This document shows, one piece after another, positions 6,771 through 11,518 of a stretch of DNA of 11,518 nt (position 1 is the stretch's first letter; each line of letters opens with the position of its first letter). The stretch comes from Planctomycetaceae bacterium (lineage in GTDB: Bacteria > Planctomycetota > Planctomycetia > Pirellulales > Thermoguttaceae): NCBI GenBank assembly GCA_031259095.1, contig JAIRLW010000115.1:1-11518 (forward strand). The letters run 5' to 3'. A program made the position numbers and the translations under genes. The notes under the pieces are model-generated. The model did no database searches and was not told the DNA's origin. It worked only from the letters and a program-made list of their open reading frames with translations.

Positions 6771-6850
6771 AGGGAACTTCTAAAAACTCGTTTTTTGATC
6801 GACCGAAATCGACTGAAATCAATTTCGGTCGAGGTTTTTAGAAGTTCCCT
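6771..6850. repeat. 80-bp palindromic element upstream of the hdrB-like gene
   Basis: Outer arms AGGGAACTTCTAAAAA (6771-6786) and TTTTTAGAAGTTCCCT (6835-6850) match perfectly. Inner arms TCGACCGAAAT (6799-6809) and ATTTCGGTCGA (6822-6832) also match perfectly around a 12-nt loop. A 12-nt one-sided bulge (6787-6798) separates the stems on one arm. In the minus-strand transcript it would lie in the 5' leader of the hdrB-like gene. It may be a dispersed palindromic repeat or a leader structure. Confidence 0.75.
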
Positions 6851-6945
6851 TCAGTGAAATGATTATTTTAGTCAATTATAAATATTTGACAACCAAAGAG
6901 ATTTTTTCTTTTCACGATTATTTCAGAATGAGAGGTGGACGATCT

Positions 6946-7005
6946 GTAATGGTCGATTTATTAACCCCAGAGAGAACGCCGAGCGCGAAGTCCGCAGATG
7001 ACGCT
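6946..7005 (-). repeat. minus-strand copy of the dispersed GGTTAATAAA repeat
   Basis: Read on the minus strand this contains ATCTGCGGAC, then GTTCTCTCTGGGGTTAATAA and CGACCATTAC in the same order as the plus-strand copy at 1264-1334 (ATCTGCGGAC, GTTCTCTGTGGTTAATAA, AGACCGTTAC). The order and spacing of shared words make it a third member of the family. The open frames crossing this area on both strands are explained by the repeat. Confidence 0.6.
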
Positions 7006-7061
7006 GATTTTCGCAAATTGTTTTTCAGTAATCTATCAGTGGATTTTTTATTTTTTCCTTT

Positions 7062-7205
7062 TAACCCCGCTAGGGGTGTGAAGTGCATAACCGTAGGTGA
7101 ATCGCAGCGCAACCTACGGATCGGAAGCATCCCTGCCTTTTTAGCCCCGCATGGGGCGGGATTATCAATCGCCTCAATCATCATCTCACCCCTACCGGGG
7201 TTAAT
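7062..7205. repeat. nested-palindrome repeat bounded by inverted TTAACCCCGSTAGGGGTG
   Basis: Ends TTAACCCCGCTAGGGGTG (7062-7079) and CACCCCTACCGGGGTTAA (7188-7205) are inverted copies with one mismatch in 18, and each end is itself a small hairpin (CCCC...GGGG). Inside are two more hairpins: CCGTAGGT with ACCTACGG (about 7091-7119) and GCCCCGCATGGGGC (about 7143-7156). It is far more GC-rich than its surroundings. It resembles the multi-hairpin REP/BIME-like repeats of other bacteria in design. It is not coding. Confidence 0.7.
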
Positions 7206-7292
7206 GTAAAACAAAATTTCAATGAAACCAAAATACTACTGAATAGATACACCTACTATTTATGTTTCTGATAAATGGCGCCGGGCAATATT
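7206..7292. other. gap after the methyltransferase gene with a lone element end
   Basis: CTACTGAATAGATAC near 7237-7251 resembles the ends of the 303-bp element (CTACTGAATGGGTAC at 1246-1260). No terminator-like hairpin with a U-run was found for the minus-strand methyltransferase gene that ends at 7293. Confidence 0.3.
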
Positions 7293-8315
7293 TTATTCAG
7301 ATTTACGAATAATTAAACCGATTGATGTTACAACATAACCGTTGAGCCAAAGTTTCAAGTGCATTTTTTTACGAAAATATGGCGGTAAATCTACAAAAGC
7401 ATCAATAATTCCGTTACCAGTTGAAAGATCAAGTGGTAAAACGGAATAACCGCATGTTGTTAATTCTTGTACAAGTTTCAAAATATCCTGCTTACGAAAA
7501 ATAACAAAATTAGGATTGTTATCAATTGTTTTTGTATCAGATGAAAGATTATATTCTGTAGTGTGAATAGCTATTCCGCCCGGTTTCAAGGTTTTCATAG
7601 AATTGATTACGAATGCAAGTCCTTGCTCTATTGAACCAAGATGTTCAAATGCGCATGACGACCAACAGAAATCAAAATCTGTAAGATCGTCAGGAATTGC
7701 ATTCATATCTACATTACGAAATGAAACATGTTTGTTGAATTGATCGGGCGGACAAATATTGTTGCGGTTTAATGCAGACAAATCATTATTACTATGTTGT
7801 TCTGATTGTATCCAACCTAATTTATTGGCATTATCTCTATTTAAATCTGTAGCAACAATTTGACAACCGAGTTTAGCAAACAATGCCGGCAATGGTTCTA
7901 TACCAACGGCAAAACCAAGACCGCGTTTGTTATTCGCGAGATAATTTCGTTCGTAAAATGCCTGAATAATATAAATATGCTCCCATATTTTACGGTGATA
8001 AAAAACATCATTGGGTTTATATTCTGTATCTACATAATTTAGTTGGGGGTACCAATATTGAAAAAATGACGTTTCAAAAAATTCCTGTTTTGTCAATGAA
8101 GATGTTGTTATCGACAAATCATCAATCGTAGGAGCCGCAACTGATTCTTGTGCAAAATTATATATAAATGGTTCGGTTTTATCATAAACATCAAGTAATT
8201 CTGGGGGAATTTTTTGTAATGGACTTTGCGGCGGTACTAACCCCAAACACTGCTTAATTGTATGTTTTAATGAACTTGGGACTAATTTTTTAATATATGT
8301 ATAGAATGAAATCAT
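7293..8315 (-). CDS. SAM-dependent methyltransferase (class I, Methyltransf_11-like)
   Basis: A 340-residue cytoplasmic protein with a Rossmann-fold methyltransferase domain in its second half. Motif I is RGLGFAVGIEPL (about 131-142), with the acidic residue that binds the SAM ribose at Asp157 (VATDLN). Asp203 lies in the VDMN strand, FDFCWSSCAFEHLG (214-227) is motif IV/post, and LKPGG (243-247) precedes the HTTEYNL strand. The first 110 residues lack catalytic motifs and may bind the substrate. The frame-closest ATG at 8315 is used: an AAAG lies 4-7 nt upstream but is a weak SD. It sits 106 nt downstream of a glycosyltransferase in the same direction, so methylation of a glycan or sugar nucleotide is plausible but inferred. 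The substrate cannot be read. Confidence 0.85.
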   Translation of the reverse strand: MISFYTYIKKLVPSSLKHTIKQCLGLVPPQSPLQKIPPELLDVYDKTEPFIYNFAQESVAAPTIDDLSITTSSLTKQEFFETSFFQYWYPQLNYVDTEYKPNDVFYHRKIWEHIYIIQAFYERNYLANNKRGLGFAVGIEPLPALFAKLGCQIVATDLNRDNANKLGWIQSEQHSNNDLSALNRNNICPPDQFNKHVSFRNVDMNAIPDDLTDFDFCWSSCAFEHLGSIEQGLAFVINSMKTLKPGGIAIHTTEYNLSSDTKTIDNNPNFVIFRKQDILKLVQELTTCGYSVLPLDLSTGNGIIDAFVDLPPYFRKKMHLKLWLNGYVVTSIGLIIRKSE

Positions 8316-8421
8316 AATCTTTATTTGAGTTTTTTGGTAATGATTTTTTGAGAAGATTTTGTAACTATCCCAAGACTTAGGTATTTTTTATTTTAATCAT
8401 AAAGTGCGTTAATAACATTTA

Positions 8422-9765
8422 TTAGCCGATTAATTTTTCAACAATCAGATCAACGCAACGCTCCCAACTGAATTTTTTCGCCTGTTCGAGACCTTTAGTA
8501 ATCATTTCATTTCGTAAATTTTCATTACACAAAACTTGCATGAACGCATCGGCGAGACCTTCAACATCATGCGGTTCAAGCATAATTCCGGCATCACCGA
8601 CAACTTCCGGCAATGACGACGTATTCGACGTAATCACCGGAACACCGCATTGCATTGCTTCGAGTACCGGCAATCCAAAACCTTCATAAAGCGACATGAA
8701 ACAAAAACAACTTGCACCGCTATAAATAAACGGCAGGTCTGACTCTTCAACATATCCCGCATGAATAAAACGTTTTTTACAATCTTTACTCAAAGAGTTA
8801 ATAGCATTTTGCGTAAATGTTGTTTTATTATAAGTTTTAGGACCGGTTAAAACAAGCCGTAAATCGGCAAATTTATTCGGATATTTTTGACAAAGTTTTT
8901 CAAAAGCGTAAATGACGGCAGCGGAATTTTTACGGTCATCATGAGCGGCAATTGACGTAATATATCGGCAATCGGTTGGAATTTTGTATTTTGTGAGAAC
9001 GGAATGAATTTTCGTTTTATCCGCACAAAAATTAAAATGCGGCGAAACACCTTCTGGAATAACAATCAATTTATCTTCTGCGATAGGCGGATAGAAACGT
9101 TTAATATCTTGTTTTGAGTTTTTCGAAACAGTAAAAATAAATAAATCCGGCGTTAGGCGATCTGCTATTTCTTGCAACATAAGATGAAGGTCGTTGTTGA
9201 TAAGCAATTCAGGGTGAACAAAGGGAATTAAATCATGAACAACAATTGCCTTACGAATTGATGACTTGACTGATAATTCAGGAATAAGCGGATGAAACGG
9301 TGAAAAGTATGCATCAGATTTTGTTACTAATTCATCAAAATACGGTGATTTTGGTAAAACTTGCCGTTTTTCTTTATTAGTAACATTTTTAATTTTTTTT
9401 GTAAAGTTTATTAGTTTTTTTAATAATTTTGATTTTGGAAAAAGTGAAAGGCAAAAATATTCTAGTTGTCCTAAAGAGGCGAGGGGTTTATTTTCATTTT
9501 TTAGTTTTTGTTTGAAAAATTCATCTGATTCGGAAAAGAGTAATTCTTTTTTTTCTTTACTTTGAAACGGTAAATTGAAATTGATATTTTTTTTAAGATT
9601 AGAAAAAGCGTTTGCTTCATTTTTGATGGAACAAATAAGGACAATTTCAAGATCGTCTCTTGTCATCAAATGTTTCAGAACTTCAAGAGTAAATCGCGGA
9701 ACACCTGATAAATCAGCGCTAAATGCAAAAATCGCTATGTCAAAAATAAGTTTTTTCTTTGCCAT
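8422..9765 (-). CDS. GT4-type (glycosyltransferase group 1) glycosyltransferase
   Basis: A 447-residue retaining glycosyltransferase with a GT-B fold, probably building a surface polysaccharide or O-antigen on the cytoplasmic face. The N-terminal acceptor domain has the DLSGVPRFTLEVLKHL loop (18-33), like the G-I-x-R loop of GT4 enzymes, and VVHDLIPFVHPELL around His177. The C-terminal donor domain has SIAAHDDRKN, VLTGPKTYNK and the E-x7-E motif EGFGLPVLE with Glu361 and Glu369, followed by GVPVITSNTSSLPEVVG. Residues about 80-160 are an unusually lysine-rich linker. There is no signal peptide or membrane segment. The last 95 residues are about 87% identical to the neighbouring partial glycosyltransferase, while earlier parts differ strongly. 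No SD is visible. Donor and acceptor sugars are unknown. Confidence 0.93.
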   Translation of the reverse strand: MAKKKLIFDIAIFAFSADLSGVPRFTLEVLKHLMTRDDLEIVLICSIKNEANAFSNLKKNINFNLPFQSKEKKELLFSESDEFFKQKLKNENKPLASLGQLEYFCLSLFPKSKLLKKLINFTKKIKNVTNKEKRQVLPKSPYFDELVTKSDAYFSPFHPLIPELSVKSSIRKAIVVHDLIPFVHPELLINNDLHLMLQEIADRLTPDLFIFTVSKNSKQDIKRFYPPIAEDKLIVIPEGVSPHFNFCADKTKIHSVLTKYKIPTDCRYITSIAAHDDRKNSAAVIYAFEKLCQKYPNKFADLRLVLTGPKTYNKTTFTQNAINSLSKDCKKRFIHAGYVEESDLPFIYSGASCFCFMSLYEGFGLPVLEAMQCGVPVITSNTSSLPEVVGDAGIMLEPHDVEGLADAFMQVLCNENLRNEMITKGLEQAKKFSWERCVDLIVEKLIG

Positions 9766-9837
9766 AAGTTGTAATATTTCAGTGGAATTTCCGTAACTAT
9801 ATTACAATTGTATCGAGTAAAAAATTTTTGTGATCTA

Positions 9838-9955
9838 TCAATTAATTATTTTCTCCACAATGAGATCGGTATAATGCTCCCAACTGAATTTTTTCGCCTG
9901 TTCGAGACTTTTGGCAGTCATACGGATCAAGCATCATTCCGGTATCGCCGAATAC
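9838..9955 (-). pseudogene. glycosyltransferase remnant, C-terminal piece
   Basis: Minus-strand reading gives VFGDTGMMLDP, then a junction, then in another frame MTAKSLEQAKKFSWEHYTDL and IVEKIIN with a TGA stop (9838-9840). The neighbouring gene at 10857 has VVGNAGIMLDP, 22 more residues, and MTAKGLEQAKKFSWERCTDL. So this is a copy with an internal deletion of about 65 bp plus a frameshift, preceded by an in-frame stop. The DNA from 9841 to 9920 differs from 10861-10940 at only a few positions, indicating recent duplication. It cannot make a functional enzyme. The antitoxin gene ends inside it. Confidence 0.85.
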
Positions 9956-10293
9956 TTATCTTTTATTTTTTTGTTGTTATTATTATCGTCCTTTTGAGCA
10001 AATAGTATTTCGTGTTGTTTTTCAATTTGCTGATGAAACGTTTTCGGGAGCAACGCCCAATCATGTAAATCGACAAGAATTGGGATAGTACTGTTTTGGA
10101 TTTTTTTTCTTAACGTTAAAAAAATATTCGGTGAAACCGGTAGTCCGTCGTATCGGCGTATCACTAAATCTAAATCACTGCCGTTATGGGCATTATTTGT
10201 AACTCTACTGCCATACGCCAACACCTCAATCGGTTCGGATATTTCACCAAATATTTGTAACAAAACTTGTCGATCTTTTTCACGTATTAACAT
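9934..10293 (-). CDS. mntA: MntA-type nucleotidyltransferase antitoxin (MNT)
   Basis: A minimal nucleotidyltransferase of 119 residues. The signature GSX10DXD is complete: Gly28-Ser29, Asp40 and Asp42 (AYGSRVTNNAHNGSDLDLVI), with a third acidic position in ILVDLHDW (Asp75 or Asp78). In characterised HepT-MntA (type VII) pairs, MntA inactivates the HEPN RNase by adding AMP units to a tyrosine near its active site. The start lies 1 nt after the stop of the HEPN gene, so the two are translationally coupled in the usual order, toxin first. The protein's family body ends near residue 101. The tail DDNNNNKKIKDKYSAIPE is low complexity, and its last six residues are read out of frame from a decayed glycosyltransferase. 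Whether the tail matters is unknown. Confidence 0.9.
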   Translation of the reverse strand: MLIREKDRQVLLQIFGEISEPIEVLAYGSRVTNNAHNGSDLDLVIRRYDGLPVSPNIFLTLRKKIQNSTIPILVDLHDWALLPKTFHQQIEKQHEILFAQKDDNNNNKKIKDKYSAIPE

Positions 10294-10294
10294 G

Positions 10295-10732
10295 TTATTC
10301 TATTTTCTGTTCATTGATAGACTGTTCATTGATTGACTCACACAACTTGCGGGCGTCAATGATAAATTGTGGAAGAAGTATCAACGTTTTTTCCGCAAAC
10401 GCAACTCCGTAATCATGAGTCGTAGAATTTCGGTTATCACGATATTGCAGCCATCGTTCGCATTCATCACTTGTAATAATACTATGCAAAACGGCATTGC
10501 GAAATAGTTCCTTGAAAACAAGTTTATCCACTGCCGCAGAAGAATGAAAATAAGGTTTAAGCATTTTTCGCAACAGTTTTCCGCTTTGTTCCAAAATAAT
10601 TTCAAATTCCTTAATACATGCTGAACGATACATATCGTACAAAATATCATCTGTATCGGATACTTGTAATAGTTCCAATGCTTTTTCCAATGTTGCAATA
10701 CAACGGCTAAAATAAGTTGTATCAATATTCAT
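10295..10732 (-). CDS. hepT: HepT-type HEPN RNase toxin (HI0074-like nucleotidyltransferase substrate-binding family)
   Basis: An all-helical HEPN protein of 145 residues. The catalytic and control motif RX4HXY is intact: Arg101, His106 and Tyr108 (RNSTTHDYG). In studied HepT proteins Arg and His are needed for RNA cleavage and the tyrosine is AMPylated by MntA. Family features YRSACIKEFEIILEQSGKLL (35-54) and KELFRNA (74-80) are present. The tail contains a 15-bp tandem duplication that encodes SINEQ twice (10308-10337). The ATG at 10732 overlaps the stop of a leftover glycosyltransferase frame (ATGA). No separate SD was found, so translation may depend on reinitiation. A candidate promoter is at 10851-10879. 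The function as a toxin is inferred from the family and the partner gene. Confidence 0.9.
   Translation of the reverse strand: MNIDTTYFSRCIATLEKALELLQVSDTDDILYDMYRSACIKEFEIILEQSGKLLRKMLKPYFHSSAAVDKLVFKELFRNAVLHSIITSDECERWLQYRDNRNSTTHDYGVAFAEKTLILLPQFIIDARKLCESINEQSINEQKIE
10308..10337. repeat. 15-bp tandem duplication in the toxin 3' end
   Basis: TGTTCATTGATAGAC (10308-10322) is followed directly by TGTTCATTGATTGAC (10323-10337), one mismatch. In protein terms this duplicates the SINEQ pentapeptide near the C-terminus, outside the catalytic core. Confidence 0.85.
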
Positions 10733-10737
10733 ATAAT

Positions 10738-10797
10738 TACCGGTAATCCGGAACCTTCATAAAACGGTATGAAACAAAAACATTCTTCACCTTGATA
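10738..10797 (-). pseudogene. glycosyltransferase remnant, central piece
   Basis: The minus strand reads YQGEECFCFIPFYEGSGLPV, matching the E-x7-E region of both neighbours (CFCFMSLYEGFGLPV). The similarity ends at 10738. The frame continues only for two isoleucines and then meets TGA (10729-10731), overlapping the toxin start. Upstream similarity fades within about 10 codons. Together with 9838-9955 it forms the two sides of a disrupted third glycosyltransferase copy, with about 19 residues' worth of sequence lost between them and the toxin-antitoxin pair in that place. Confidence 0.82.
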
Positions 10798-10850
10798 ACG
10801 GCTATTGCGGTTAATCAAAAATTTCACTGATCTATTACTTCTTTTTGCAT

Positions 10851-10879
10851 ATTATATCAGTTAATTATTTTCTCCACAA
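10851..10879 (-). promoter_or_regulatory. candidate promoter for the toxin-antitoxin pair
   Basis: On the minus strand a perfect TATAAT (10851-10856) lies 17 bp after TTGTGG (10874-10879), a weak -35 that matches the first three consensus bases. It overlaps the stop codon of the upstream glycosyltransferase gene. Transcription would start near 10843, about 110 nt before the toxin start. Confidence 0.5.
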
Positions 10880-11518
10880 TGAGATCGGTACAACGCTCCC
10901 AACTGAATTTTTTTGCCTGTTCGAGACCTTTTGCGGTCATTTCATTCCGTAAATTTTCGTCACTAACAACACGCATAAACGCATTAGCGAGACCTTCAAC
11001 ATCGTGCGGATCAAGCATGATTCCGGCGTTACCGACAACTTCCGGCAATGACGAAGTATTTGACGTAATCACCGGAACACCGCATTGCATCGCTTCGAGT
11101 ACCGGTAACCCAAAACCTTCATAAAGCGACATGAAACAAAAACAACGTGCACCATTGTATAAAAATGGCAGATCAATATCATCAACATATCCGGTAAAAA
11201 TAATTCGTTGGCGCGTTGATTCAGGCATGTTTTTAAATACATGTAAAGCGTTTAAGTCTTTTCCATTATCAAGACCGGCTAAAACCAAATAAAGATTTTC
11301 AGGAACTTGCCAACCAAACGAATCCTTGGGGTTGAGTAGCAAGTCAAAGGCTCGGAGTACAAGATCAACATTTTTACGAGTATCTATCGAGGCAACAGAA
11401 AAAATATATTTTGAGTCATTAATAACATGATATTTTTTGAGAACATTTTCAATTTTGCTCTTGTCATAACAAACCGTAAAACAATCATTTGCTGCAAGCG
11501 GAATTACTGTTATTTGTT
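10857..11518 (-). CDS. GT4-type glycosyltransferase, C-terminal part (5' end outside window)
   Basis: The frame is open from the TGA at 10857-10859 to the window edge, so about 220 C-terminal residues are visible and the true start lies beyond 11518. An internal TTG at 11342 is not the start, because the homologous GT4 sequence continues upstream of it: SVASIDTRKN, the donor-domain strand of GT4 enzymes, is encoded at about 11375-11405. Then come YLVLAGLDNG, IIFTGYVDDIDLPFLYNGAR and the E-x7-E motif EGFGLPVLE, with GVPVITSNTSSLPEVVG after it. It should transfer a sugar from a nucleotide donor in polysaccharide assembly. It is a paralogue of the gene at 8422-9765, with a nearly identical C-terminus and a diverged remainder. 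Substrates are unknown. Confidence 0.92.
   Translation of the reverse strand, partial: QITVIPLAANDCFTVCYDKSKIENVLKKYHVINDSKYIFSVASIDTRKNVDLVLRAFDLLLNPKDSFGWQVPENLYLVLAGLDNGKDLNALHVFKNMPESTRQRIIFTGYVDDIDLPFLYNGARCFCFMSLYEGFGLPVLEAMQCGVPVITSNTSSLPEVVGNAGIMLDPHDVEGLANAFMRVVSDENLRNEMTAKGLEQAKKFSWERCTDLIVEKIIN

Noticed and set aside
6859..7214. Overlapping open frames on both strands (116 and 98 codons)
   Set aside because: Both are explained by a dispersed repeat (6946-7005) and the nested-palindrome element (7062-7205). Neither has an SD or a recognisable domain, and hairpin arms dictate their residues.
10857..11342. Glycosyltransferase starting at 11342 as a complete 161-residue gene
   Set aside because: The frame remains open and homologous to GT4 enzymes all the way to 11518; the codon at 11342 is a TTG leucine, so the gene is simply cut by the window edge.

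Overview
The window is an A+T-rich bacterial chromosome segment with wide gene spacing, many short repeats in the gaps, and several genes without a clear Shine-Dalgarno. The lineage cannot be fixed from sequence alone. An HdrB-type cysteine-rich protein and an NmlR/AdhR-like MerR regulator next to a flavodoxin suggest an anaerobic or microaerobic lifestyle, and the repeat-laden, SD-poor style would fit a Planctomycetota- or Lentisphaerota-like genome. This is a low-confidence inference. All genes except metE lie on the minus strand.

Layout. (1) 1-666: the first 18 codons of a flavodoxin (cut by the window edge), preceded by its MerR-family regulator. The regulator has a textbook promoter: TTGACT and TAGAAT 19 bp apart, with an 18-bp operator palindrome in between. 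(2) 667-1791: a long gap holding a 303-bp MITE-like inverted-repeat element (958-1260), a second repeat fragment, a consensus-like sigma70 promoter and a cobalamin riboswitch. (3) 1792-4083: metE, cobalamin-independent methionine synthase, which the riboswitch would shut off when B12 is available. (4) 4084-5216: a gene-free stretch with a second, inverted-repeat-bounded element (4196-4436) and a truncated copy of the 303-bp element. (5) 5271-6670: rpiB and an orphan hdrB-like gene, with a strong hairpin downstream and an 80-bp palindrome upstream. (6) 6858-7292: a nested-palindrome repeat and another repeat fragment, no credible gene. (7) 7293-11518: a surface-polysaccharide type region with a SAM methyltransferase, an intact GT4 glycosyltransferase, a second GT4 running off the window, and between them a complete HEPN-MNT (HepT/MntA, type VII) toxin-antitoxin pair.

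The most interesting point is the position of the toxin-antitoxin pair. It sits exactly between two pieces of a third, decayed copy of the glycosyltransferase gene. The upstream piece stops three codons after the breakpoint in an ATGA overlap with the toxin start, and the antitoxin's last codons are read out of frame from the downstream piece. The two surviving glycosyltransferases are nearly identical over their last 95 residues but clearly diverged before that, which suggests recombination or gene conversion in this array.
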